Positions 8,346 to 15,508 of a DNA stretch of 17,925 nucleotides are shown piece by piece (within the stretch, counting starts at the first letter, position 1; every line of letters begins with the position of its first letter). A model generated the notes under the pieces. The model saw only the letters and a program-made list of their open reading frames with translations. It was not told the DNA's origin and did no database searches. The DNA is from Penaeus vannamei (taxonomy: Eukaryota > Arthropoda > Malacostraca > Decapoda > Penaeidae), in assembly GCF_042767895.1 (NCBI RefSeq), contig NC_091582.1:17162684-17180608 (forward strand), written 5' to 3'. The position numbers and the translations under genes were made by a program.

Positions 8346-9000
8346 TCCCCCCCTCCACTCAAGGGCAATGACTGTCTCTCCGTAACGGTGAACTTGGCAT
8401 TAAAGTGTTCAGTTCTCTCCTTGGTATTCGAAACCCTTATTCGGCCTCAAGATCTCCTCGGAAAACCGCTTCCAGATTCTGCTATTTCATCTCCTTTCGT
8501 GCATTTTGTTCGAGATACAAAAAAAAAATAAAAAAAATGGATGACTGCGTGGTGAACTCCGATAAGACTTTGTTTGTTTGTTAGTTTGTTTGTTGATTGT
8601 TGTTTTGCTTCAGTGTTTTTATTTTTATTATTATCATCAGTATTTTGTTACCTGATTTAATGTATTTTCTTATTATTCTTACTGAAATAACACGATACAA
8701 TAAAATCTGTTTTTCGAGACTACGTCATAATTGCAGTTTGTTATCACTGTTATCGTTATTATTCTTCCTATTACTACAATTCACCCTATTTGATCCCTCG
8801 ACCCAACTACACTGCCGTACCTCTATCAGAAACCTAAGAGTAAAACAACCGTACTCCTAACAAGATAATGCATAAACATCCCACAATATCTCTTCCAATC
8901 CTACCTTATCACCCATGAATCTCACCCCCCTCCATTTTTTTTCTATACGTCCGTTTCACATCATTTCGTCCATCCCGTTTCGCTTTTTCGTTCGAGTAAA
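8346..9000. other. Unique AT-rich sequence
   Basis: Mostly non-repetitive. A plus frame from the pyrimidine tract stays open through about 8365-8530 (GNDCLSVTVNLALKCSVLS and onward) and ends at an A-run. It has no ATG and no clear exon boundaries, so I treat it as chance. TTTG repeats lie near 8566-8592. No RNA gene recognised. Confidence 0.45.
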
Positions 9001-9004
9001 AGGC

Positions 9005-9075
9005 AACAGCTGATCGCCAGACTCATCGGGCTCGGGGCAAGATCCTGTAACACGTGTTTTGGGTCGTCAGCTGTT
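9005..9075. promoter_or_regulatory. E-box cluster in an inverted repeat
   Basis: AACAGCTGA (9005-9013) and TCAGCTGTT (9067-9075) are exact inverted copies, each holding the E-box CAGCTG. Between them lies the perfect palindrome AACACGTGTT (9049-9058), a CACGTG E-box. TTACGTC follows at 9074-9080. The block is less AT-rich than its surroundings. A bHLH-bound enhancer or promoter element is plausible but unproven. Confidence 0.3.
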
Positions 9076-9080
9076 ACGTC

Positions 9081-9334
9081 TTTGTCGTTGGTGTTATGTT
9101 TGGGTGTTCTCTTTGACGTGTGGAGTTACTGGAGGGACTTCTATGCCGAGAACAGTTATGTTTGATGTTTGTTTGTTGATTTTCTTTTGGGTGTTTTCAT
9201 GCACCATTTTTTTCTTTCTTGTTCTTTCTTGTTTTTTCTTCTTTGTCCCTTAGCCTCCCTTAATTTTCACTCTTTTTCTCAAATCCTTTTCATACACAAA
9301 CACAGACACGACCAACTATCTTTGTCATCCCTCG
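9081..9334. other. T-rich unique sequence
   Basis: GT-rich then T-rich. TTTCTTTCTTGTTC repeats lie near 9208-9245. No gene supported. Confidence 0.45.
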
Positions 9335-9519
9335 CTCCCTTCCATACAAACACACACAAACACACACACACACAAAACCCTTCCCCACCCCCACAACCCC
9401 CTCCCTACCCTCACAACCCTTCCCCACCCCATAACCCCCTTCCTCACACAACCCCCCCTCCCCCTCACACAACCCCCTTCCTCCCCCTCCCCCCGCCACT
9501 CAACACCCTCCTCCCCCCC
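9335..9519 (+). repeat. CA- then C-rich degenerate repeat
   Basis: ACACACAAAC repeats at 9347-9375, then several diverged copies of a CTCACACAACCCCCTTCC-like unit up to 9490, ending in CCCTCCTCCCCCCCAG, a strong acceptor-like tract. Confidence 0.85.
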
Positions 9520-9521
9520 AG

Positions 9522-9600
9522 GGTCTCCGGTCAGGATCTGGTCGTCTCGAGTACTACCTCCGGCCGGCCAGGACCTCCTCCTCGACCCGTCTGCTTCCGG
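9522..9600 (+). CDS. Candidate exon, 79 bp, family not recognised
   Basis: A long C/T tract ends in CCCCCCAG (AG at 9520-9521). The next 79 bases are GC-rich and non-repetitive, and TTCCGG is followed by GTACGT (9601-9606), a fair donor. All three plus frames are open; they include GQDLLLDPSAS, GRLEYYLRPARTSSST and SGQDLVVSSTTSGRPG. Open frames continue beyond the donor to about 9660, so the segment could also be longer. I cannot choose a frame or name a family. The pyrimidine tract comes from a repeat, which makes a chance acceptor likely. Confidence 0.25.
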
Positions 9601-9774
9601 GTACGTGGGTCGTCTGCTGGCCCTCCCTCAAGCGGTCTCAGCGGGCGGAGGGAAACGGGGACTGAAATCGCTCCTTTTTTCCATCACGGGATGTTTTTTT
9701 CTTTTCTTTTATATATTTATTTGTTTATGTTTCTTTTGGTCTTTGTCTGACGGTTAAAAATTATATGTCTGTCA
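9601..9774. other. GC-rich to T-rich unique sequence
   Basis: GC-rich to about 9665, then T-rich with TATATATTTATTTGTTTATG. No supported gene. Confidence 0.4.
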
Positions 9775-10242
9775 TATTTCGTGTTTTCCTTTCTTCTTCA
9801 CTTCCTTTTCTTCCTTCCCCCCCTTCCTCCGTTTCCTGTTCCTCCTGCACCACCTATTTTTCTCTTCTTCTTCTTTTTCCTCCTCCTCTTCCCCCTCCTC
9901 CTCCACCACCTCCCCCACCTCCTCCTCCTCCCCTTCCCCCTCCCCTCCCCCCTCACCACGACCTTCATCTCCCCCGCTATCACTGGCCCTTATCAAGCTC
10001 CGCCCTCACTATCAATTATCTTTTTTTTTCTCTCTCTCTCTCTCATACGGAAGCAACGATCACTTACCCATTTCCACTATCCCTTTGGAGTGGGCGTGCG
10101 CGGGCGTGGGTCAGGGCCTTTTTTCCTCCCTGACCCGCTCCCCCCCCACCATCCCTACCCCACACATCCCCCTCTCCCCATCCCCACCCAACCCTCTCCC
10201 CATCCCCCCCTCACGCCCATCCCCCCTCACGCCCACCCGCAT
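9775..10242 (+). repeat. Pyrimidine-rich tracts (TTCC, CTCCTC, CCCCA)
   Basis: TTCTTCC and CTCCTCC repeats from 9775 to about 9955, a short unique bridge (9956-10020), (TC)n at 10030-10044, a unique bridge, then CCCCATCCC and CCTCACGCCCATCC repeats at 10130-10242. Confidence 0.85.
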
Positions 10243-10328
10243 TTCGTATCCTTGCGTGTGGATATTTTCGTATCCTCGGCTGCGTGTGGATATTCTCGTA
10301 TCCTCGGCCGCGTGTGGATATTTTCGTG
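10243..10328 (+). repeat. 28-bp tandem repeat, about 3 copies
   Basis: Units beginning GCGTGTGGATATTYTCGTAT start at 10254, 10282 and 10310, with a partial copy before. The first two differ by two bases. Because 28 is not a multiple of three, the related peptides (VWIFSYPR, CGYFR and so on) appear in shifting frames and are not a protein repeat. Confidence 0.93.
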
Positions 10329-10446
10329 CACGTGTTTGTCTGCGGATGGGCATTCAGGCAGCGGGAAATGTGGCTTTGGACTGACGAGGCGGTTTCACAA
10401 GATATTTTCAAGTTGAGATGTAGGCCTAAGGCTATATGGTTATGTT
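10329..10446. other. Short unique block
   Basis: Includes TTCAG followed by GCAGCGG near 10365 and the palindrome TAGGCCTA at 10421-10428. No gene supported. Confidence 0.4.
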
Positions 10447-10757
10447 GGGGTGTGTGGGCGGGTGGGTGGGTGGGTGGGTGAGTGAGTGAGTGAGTGGTGG
10501 TGGTGAGTGAGTGGTGAGTGGTGGTGAGTGGGTGGGTGGTCAGATGAGTGGGTGGTGGGTGGTGGTGAGTGGTGGTGGTGAGTGGTGGTGGTGGTGGTGA
10601 GCAAGTGATGATGGTGGTGGTGAATGAATGAATGGTGGTGAGTGGTGAGTGAGTGGGTGAGTGTGATGGGTGGTGAGTGGGTGGTGGTGGTGGTGGTGAG
10701 TGAGCGAATGAATGAATGAATAAGTGCGTGCGTGCGTGCGCGCGTGAGTAGGTAAGT
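10447..10757 (+). repeat. G-rich GTGG/GTGA/GAGT array with G-quadruplex core
   Basis: Mixed tandem repeats of GGTG, GTGA and GAGT, with GAAT variants at 10621-10633 and 10705-10720. At 10456-10478 six GGG runs are separated by single bases (C, then T four times), an unusually strong quadruplex motif. On the minus strand the array reads as His/Thr/Ser/Pro, an artefact. Confidence 0.95.
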
Positions 10758-11290
10758 AGGCCTATAATTGCGTGCGCTCGTAACATACACAGAAATCCCC
10801 TTTGACGTAACTATACTTGCATGTATGTTCAAGACTCTCCTCACTCAACACTGAACATTAATCGGACAACGTAAAAAGACATGTTTACATTTTTAGCACC
10901 GGCAAATGTAAGAAAAAGTCCTCAGAGTACGAAGAAATTCACAAATATATTCAATTCATTAAAATCAATTTCACGTATTATTATGCTAATCGAAAATCCA
11001 CCACAGAAAAAAATGGAATAATGCATGCAGACAATAGGAAAAAAAAAATTCTTCTGCTAGAAAAAAAGAAATTTGATACATACAAAGAATTCCAGTAAAT
11101 CACGCCGTATTTCGCTTCTCTACCGTAAAAATATAGCAGAATAAAATACATACCTACATATATAGGTCCTATAAATACCCGAACCAAAACGAAAAAAAAA
11201 AAATAGCTGAAGTAAGTAGGACAAGAAACAAGCAGAATAAATCGCGCGAACATATATTTTTAAAAGATTTCCCTCTACCAGGTACACTTC
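10758..11290. other. AT-rich unique sequence
   Basis: Non-repetitive and A-rich on the plus strand. Contains TTACATTT (10885-10892) and AAATGTAA (10904-10911), an 8-bp hairpin with an 11-base loop, and ATGCTAAT at 10983-10990 (POU octamer-like). No gene supported. Confidence 0.45.
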
Positions 11291-11420
11291 GCGTCACGTT
11301 CCAACATTACCCTACTGGCCCACACACGCCCCGCTTCGCTCCACGCTCAGTCGCTCCCCGGAGGTCACGTGGCCGTAGACACGATGATGAAAAATGGCGA
11401 AAATGACGACAAAGTTCACT
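11291..11420. promoter_or_regulatory. CpG-rich promoter-like block with E-box and ATGGCG start
   Basis: GC- and CpG-richer than the AT-rich sequence on either side. Contains GGTCACGTGGCC (CACGTG at 11366-11371) and, about 25 bases later, AAAAATGGCGAAAATG, which combines a good Kozak context (A at -3, G at +4) with a YY1/Pho-like ATGGCG. This is a plausible 5' end of a transcript but no TATA or initiator could be assigned. Confidence 0.3.
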
Positions 11421-11690
11421 TCATTTTTTATATATTTTCGTTTTTTGGGGGTTGGGGGGAGGGGGTGGGGAGTGAGGAGAAGGGTGGGAAAGAGAGGAGG
11501 GTCCTTTGACCCCCCAGGGAAAAGGGAATCGCACGGAGACGCTTTTGTTTGCCTTCGAAAGTTCTTGCGCGTCGTCCGCTGTTTGTCTTCTCCCACCCCC
11601 ACCCCTCACCCCCACCCACCCCCAGGGGATCGAAAACGACACGAAAGACACGTGTTTCACCCCCGATTGTCCAACACGTACTCCCGCTGA
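11394..11690 (+). CDS. Small hypothetical open frame, 98 codons
   Basis: ATG at 11394 in good Kozak context (AAAATGG) opens a frame starting MAKMTTKFTSFFIYFRFLG. It then crosses a G-rich stretch (Gly/Arg), a segment reading HGDAFVCLRKFLRVVRCL and a Pro/His-rich stretch, and stops at 11690. No domain, signal or family is recognised. A minus-strand frame of similar length overlaps (11312-11602), which lowers confidence in both. Supporting points are the start context and the promoter-like DNA just upstream. Confidence 0.15.
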   Translation: MAKMTTKFTSFFIYFRFLGVGGRGWGVRRRVGKRGGSFDPPGKRESHGDAFVCLRKFLRVVRCLSSPTPTPHPHPPPGDRKRHERHVFHPRLSNTYSR

Positions 11691-11799
11691 CGCAACAGGC
11701 GAGAGGGCAAGAAAAGGGAGAATTCTTGACCGACGAGACTCTCTGAATTTCCGAGCAGCGGGTTACGTCACGGTGACTACGACGCCCCGCCGGTAGTGA
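11626..11799 (+). other. Candidate exon or open frame after strong acceptor
   Basis: A C-rich tract ends in CACCCCCAG (AG at 11624-11625). From there one frame stays open 57 codons to a TAG at 11797, beginning GIENDTKDTCFTPDCPTRTP and later reading RRDSLNFRAAGYVTVTT. First codon positions are purine-rich, weakly coding-like. A donor-like ACG followed by GTGACT lies at 11773. An open minus frame overlaps. No family recognised. Confidence 0.2.
11763..11777. promoter_or_regulatory. CRE-like TTACGTCA with overlapping GTCAC-G-GTGAC palindrome
   Basis: TTACGTCA (11763-11770) is a close match to CRE/ATF-type bZIP sites. It overlaps GTCAC (11767-11771) and GTGAC (11773-11777), a perfect inverted repeat with one central base. 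Confidence 0.3.
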
Positions 11800-12020
11800 T
11801 CCAAAAAACGAAAGTCTTCTGGGAAAAAGCATCCCGGGCGGAGGAACGAGTCAGAACACGCTTTAAAAGACACAACGAAACTAAATAAGGAAATAAATAA
11901 AAATAAAAAATAAAAAAAACATAACGAAACCCAACAAGGAATTTCCTTTAATCCACCCCCCAAAAAAAGGATATTCCTAAATCGTTAAACCCTTTTGCAA
12001 CCCGCTAAGGAAACGTGTCC
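11800..12020. other. A-rich unique sequence
   Basis: A-rich with AAATAAATAAAAATAAAA near 11891-11915 and C-runs near 11956. No gene. Confidence 0.4.
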
Positions 12021-12117
12021 GAACTATTTCCCCGACGTCGGCCAATATACCCCGACGGCACCGCGCATACCCGGCCGAAGCAGCCCGCGCTCCGCCAATC
12101 ACATCTCTCGCCGCCAT
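11977..12117 (-). CDS. Hypothetical minus-strand open frame from ATGGCGGCG
   Basis: Minus-strand ATG at 12117-12115 opens a 46-codon frame beginning MAARDVIGGARAASAGYARC and continuing RRGILADVGEIVRTRFLSG to a TAG at 11977. It is not low-complexity and lies in CpG-rich DNA. The ATG shares its bases with the plus-strand ATG at 12116. There is no recognised family. ATGGCGGC may simply be a YY1/Pho-like site. Confidence 0.15.
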   Translation of the reverse strand: MAARDVIGGARAASAGYARCRRGILADVGEIVRTRFLSGLQKGLTI

Positions 12118-12137
12118 GAATCCGGATTCTGATTGGC
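12034..12137. promoter_or_regulatory. CCAAT/YY1/CRE promoter-like cluster centred on a shared CATG
   Basis: GACGTC (12034-12039), CCAAT (12042-12046), GCCAATCA (12094-12101) and its exact inverted copy TGATTGGC (12130-12137). Centred between the two arms is CGCCGCCATGAATCC. This gives a Kozak-type ATG on the plus strand (12116-12118) and an ATGGCGGC start on the minus strand (12117-12115), also a YY1/Pho-like motif. Flanks are CpG-rich. Divergent promoter or start region is an inference. Confidence 0.4.
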
Positions 12138-12370
12138 TGGCGAACCCATCAGCTGGAGGGAGTGGGGGAGGGAGGGAGAGGGAGTGGGGGAGGGAGGGAG
12201 AGGGAGTGGGGGAGAGAGGGAGAGGGAGTGGGGGAGGGAGGGAGAGGGAGAAGGAAGACGTAACTGTCTGGATTGAGTGGATCGAGTCCCTCAAGACCCC
12301 CCCCCCGGTCAGCGTGTGGGGGGAAGGGGGGAGGGGGTTGTGTGCCAGGCAGGGGGGAGTTGTGGGGTAG
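12116..12370 (+). CDS. Hypothetical open frame, 84 codons, starts in Kozak context
   Basis: ATG at 12116 follows GCCGCC, an excellent Kozak context. It reads MNPDSDWLANPSAGGSGG, then passes through the 22-bp G-rich repeat (Gly/Arg/Glu), then DVTVWIEWIESLKTPPPVSV, and stops at 12370. Only the first 18 and the later 20 or so residues are non-repetitive. No family recognised. The GC-rich CCAAT-bearing context fits a first exon, but the repeat inside the frame argues against a conserved protein. Confidence 0.15.
   Translation: MNPDSDWLANPSAGGSGGGREREWGREGEGVGERGRGSGGGREREKEDVTVWIEWIESLKTPPPVSVWGEGGRGLCARQGGVVG
12159..12246 (+). repeat. 22-bp tandem repeat, 4 copies
   Basis: Unit GGAGTGGGGGAGGGAGGG plus AGAG starts at 12159, 12181, 12203 and 12225. 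Only the third copy carries a substitution (GAGAGAGGG). G-rich with quadruplex potential. Confidence 0.96.
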
Positions 12371-12470
12371 GGGAAGGATTAGATATGTGAGCGGGGTGGG
12401 GGATTGATAAGATATTAACTCGTATCTGTGTTTGTATATGAGAAAAATGGAGAAAAAGAATGAATTCTGA
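12247..12470. other. G-rich to AT-rich unique sequence
   Basis: C9 run at 12299-12307, then G-runs to about 12400, then AT-rich. No gene beyond the frame that ends at 12370. Confidence 0.4.
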
Positions 12471-12473
12471 ACA

Positions 12474-12581
12474 CCAATCCCAACAGGTGGATTTAAAACA
12501 CCAATCAGAACCCAGGGAATACGAGTGGCAGGTTCCGATTGGCTGACGGCCGACGCAGGAGGGCAGCGAGACTAGCCAATC
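12474..12581. promoter_or_regulatory. Second CCAAT-box cluster with inverted pair
   Basis: CCAAT at 12474-12478 and 12501-12505, GATTGGCT at 12537-12544 and its exact inverted copy AGCCAATC at 12574-12581. The 29-base spacer between arms nearly equals the 28-base spacer of the pair at 12094-12137. NF-Y is the usual factor for such boxes. Confidence 0.35.
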
Positions 12582-13070
12582 CCTCATACTAATCACTAAC
12601 GGACGCCCATTAAAGTAGCTAACTTGTATCTTTGTCATCCGGCCTAGATTTCCGAACCCGCCGCCCATGGAAGACAATAACAGACTATTTTCAATCGCTT
12701 TTTTTCCATATGTGATTTCAAAAAGACTCCCACCACATAATTTAATAAATAACCAAAATTGGAAAATACCACAAGATAAAACAACAAACAATAATAACGA
12801 TAATGATAATAATCACTATGATCATCTTATTTAGTAGTAATAAAAAATAAAAAAAAACAAGACAGCATCAATACAAAAAAAAACGAGAAGCAACAAAAAA
12901 AACATAATGATAATAAACGAGAAAAGTGAAAAAAACACACACAAAATAAACCCAATTCGAACGCTCAACCCAACAATAAATCAAAATGACGATAAACCAG
13001 AAAAGTAAAAAGAAAGAAAGAAAAAAATAATAAACAAAACCAAACCCCACTCGAACGCTCCCAACCCATC
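12582..13070. other. AT-rich, A-rich low-complexity sequence
   Basis: AATAATAACGATAATGATAAT near 12788 and A-runs to 13050. A partial duplication is visible: ACGATAAACCAGAAAAGTAAAAAG near 12989 resembles the block near 12912 (each followed by AC-rich then CAACCC text). No gene. Confidence 0.5.
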
Positions 13071-13190
13071 CCCCCACCCACCCCCTCCCGCCCTCTTTCC
13101 TCCGTCCCGCCGCGCCGAAAACCTACCCCTCCCCCACCCCCTCTTCCCTCCCCCTCCCCCTCCCCTCCCCCCTCCTCGCCGTCGCTAGGA
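13071..13190 (+). repeat. C-rich polypyrimidine tract
   Basis: CCCCACCCACCCC then CCCTCCCCCTCCCC repeats. Low complexity. Confidence 0.85.
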
Positions 13191-13259
13191 CTGTCATCTT
13201 CCGAATGTTCGTCAAATCCCCTCCTCCCCCCCCCACCCGACGCAACGACACAACGACAC

Positions 13260-13350
13260 CTTTCGCAAGTACGGACGACACGTATCCGGCCAACCGAACC
13301 GAACTTCCTCTCCCGGCTGACCTGACCTTCTGCTGCTGCCTCGAGTACGA
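13260..13350 (-). other. Candidate exon, 91 bp, minus strand
   Basis: On the minus strand C-rich sequence and CTAAAC precede an acceptor-like CGGAG. 91 bases later CGAAAG is followed by GTGTCG. One frame reads VLEAAAEGQVSRERKFGSVG then RIRVVRTCE; its continuation past the donor becomes Cys/Arg then Gly-rich. A second minus frame is also open. No family recognised, and the donor is weak. Confidence 0.18.
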
Positions 13351-13636
13351 CTCCGTTTAGCGTGGGGGTAGGGGGGTGGGGGTGGGGGGTCTGGGAGCGA
13401 CACCAATCACCCCCCCCCTCCACTCCCCCTCGCTCCCCTCCCCCTCCCTCTCTCCATCCTCTGGAAATTAGCCCGTTTCTACAAATTCTGTTCATTTTTG
13501 TAGACTTAATGGCGGTGGTTTTACTTACTTATTTATCTATAATTTTTTTGTTCTGTTTTTGTTTCTCAAAAAAATTTTATGACAGTGAAATGAATATATA
13601 ATTATTGAAATAATACACCAATAAATTGTATAAATC
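13351..13636. other. G-run, C-run and AT-rich sequence
   Basis: GGGGGTAGGGGGGTGGGGGTG at 13363-13385 (quadruplex-prone), C-rich sequence with one CCAAT (13403-13407), then AT-rich unique sequence. No gene. Confidence 0.45.
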
Positions 13637-13642
13637 TATATA

Positions 13643-13727
<85 letters not shown>

Positions 13728-13733
13728 GCGTGC

Positions 13734-13766
<33 letters not shown>

Positions 13767-13778
13767 TGTGTGTGTGTG

Positions 13779-13858
<80 letters not shown>

Positions 13859-13919
13859 TGCGCGCGTACGTGCGTGCGTGCGCGTGCGTGCGTACGTGTA
13901 CACGCGCGTGTGCGTGCGT
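13637..13919 (+). repeat. Long alternating (TG)n/(CG) array, Z-DNA-prone
   Basis: Strict purine/pyrimidine alternation from 13637 to 13857 (221 bases, mostly TG with TA, CA and CG variants). One break at 13858 is followed by a second alternating run, 13859-13919, rich in GCGTGC and TACG. All variants inside the runs are transitions that keep the alternation. Frames translate as Cys/Val or His/Thr and are not proteins. Confidence 0.97.
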
Positions 13920-14264
13920 TTGCATGACTGTGTACATGTGCGTATGCCTATGAGTGTATTCAGCGCGCGTGAACGAATCCAAATACAAGAAAGAACCCCA
14001 CTCCCAGCGCACCATATCCACACCCCCGAACCCACAACCCCCCCCCCCTTCAACGCACCATACACACCATAACGGCGCCCCCACGACACCCTCACCCAGA
14101 TAAGCGCACGTTCGCACTTCCTTCCCCCCTGAACCCCTCCCCCCCCCCCCGTTGCAGCAGTGAACGGAAGATTGCACGCCTTGCAGCTGTTCCAAGGTGA
14201 TTCGTGACATAGAGGGGCTGCTGAGGGTGATGGAGGGAGCGATTCTGAGGGCAGGGATGCGCAT
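13920..14264. other. Unique sequence with C-runs
   Basis: Mostly unique. C-runs near 14039-14048 and 14141-14150. TTGCAGCAGTGAACGG follows the second run, giving an acceptor-like CGTTGCAG at 14151-14158 on the plus strand, but no matching donor or clear frame was found. Confidence 0.4.
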
Positions 14265-14565
14265 GTGGATAGACAGATGGATAGATAAATAGCTAGGTAG
14301 ATAAACAGGTAAATAGATAGAGAGATAACTAGCTAGGTAGATAAACAGGTACATAGATAGAGAGATAACTAGCTAGGTAGATAAACGGGTTGATAGAAAT
14401 ATAAATAGATAGATAGGTAGATAAACGGTTTGATAGATAGATAGATTGGTAGGTAGATAAACAGGTATATAGATAGATAAATAGCTATGTAGATAAATAG
14501 GTAGACGGATAGATAAATAGACAGATAGATACCTCGATAGCTATATAGATAGATAATATACATAA
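14265..14565 (+). repeat. (GATA)n array with 40-bp higher-order repeat
   Basis: GATA/TAGA repeats. A 40-bp unit beginning AGCTAGGTAGATAAACAGGT starts at 14291, 14331 and 14371; the first two copies differ by one base. Shorter GTAGATAAACNGGT units follow near 14417, 14452 and beyond. Minus-strand translation (IYLSIYL) is an artefact. Confidence 0.95.
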
Positions 14566-15014
14566 ATAAAAGGATAGACAGATAATAGTGTGTGCGTTGG
14601 TAGGCTTAACGACCGTTAAAAAATTAATGTACATAAAGAAGAAAAAAAACGAAAAATAGAGATAAAGAAAAAAAACAAAAAACAAATCCCAAAGAATAAT
14701 ATTCCATAAAAAGACATAGCTAAAAAAAATAATAATCCTAAAAAACAAAACAAAAAGACAGACTTACAAATAAACACAAAACACACAACAAAATCACCCT
14801 ATAAAAAACAAAAACAAAACACCAAAAATCATCGAGCTAAAGAAGAAAAGAAAAGAAAAAGAAAAACAAACAAAAAAAAACATTTCCACAAAACGAAAAA
14901 AACAAAAAACATCCGAAAAGAAGAATGAAAATAACGAAAAAAAAAGGAAGAAACGAGCTAAAAAGAAGAAAAAAAAACGAACTAAAACAAACCTATACCC
15001 ACAAACACAACAAC
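14566..15014 (+). repeat. A-rich low-complexity sequence
   Basis: AAAAC, AAAAG and AAAATA mixtures with few G or T. No gene, RNA or regulatory site recognised. Confidence 0.75.
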
Positions 15015-15112
15015 AAAAGTCCCCCCCCCAAAAAAAAATCCCCCCTCCCCCCAGAAAAAGTCCCCCCAAAAAAATGAAAATTCCCCCACCACCCCCCACC
15101 CCCCACCCCCAC
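15015..15112 (-). repeat. C-run block, minus-strand G-quadruplex motif
   Basis: C8, C6 and C7 runs alternating with A-runs to 15075, then at 15083-15110 C5, C2, C6, C6 and C5 runs separated by single A. On the minus strand this is a strong G-quadruplex motif. It ends in CCCCCACAG, which also looks like a plus-strand acceptor. Confidence 0.8.
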
Positions 15113-15114
15113 AG

Positions 15115-15197
15115 ACGATGCCCCGCCCGAACCCCCGCAAGGAAACCCAGGAGGGAAGAGCAGAAGACTCCACCTGCAGTGTCATCGTTGCAAGGGC
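15115..15197 (+). other. Short unique GC-rich block after acceptor-like CACAG
   Basis: The block following CCCCCACAG is non-repetitive and open in all three plus frames (for example MPRPNPRKETQEGRAEDST from 15118) and in one minus frame. It ends in G-runs at 15200-15234 with no donor. I cannot decide whether it is coding. Confidence 0.12.
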
Positions 15198-15508
15198 GGC
15201 AGGGGGGGGAGGGGTAGCGGGGGGGGGGGGGGGTCGTCGTCTCTGTTTGCTTGTCTGTCTGTCTGTCTCATTTTCTTTCTTTCATTCTCTCTCTCTCTCT
15301 TTCTTTCTTTCTTTTTTTCTTTCTTTCTCTCTCTTCTTTCGCTCTACTTTTCTTCTCTCTTCCTCTCTTTCTCTTCTCTCTCCTTCCTTCTCCTCTCCTC
15401 TCTCTTCTTCTCTTCTCTTTTCTCTCCTCTTCTCCTTTCCCCTCTTGCCCTCTCTCTCCTACCCTCCCTCCCCCCTTCTCACTCTCCCTCCCCCTCTCTC
15501 TAACCACA
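15198..15508 (+). repeat. G-run then CT-rich tract
   Basis: G7, G4 and G14 runs to 15234, then TGTC repeats (15255-15270), TTTC repeats (15279-15325) and mixed CT to 15508. The end, CTCTCTAACCACAG (15497-15510), is an excellent acceptor-like sequence, but all three downstream frames close within about 17 codons. Confidence 0.92.

Noticed and set aside
8365..8530. 55-codon plus frame beginning GNDCLSVT
   Set aside because: No ATG, no convincing donor, ends in an A-run; such length is expected by chance.
13577..14354. Cys/Val and His/Thr frames up to 250 codons
   Set aside because: Translations of the TG and GATA arrays.
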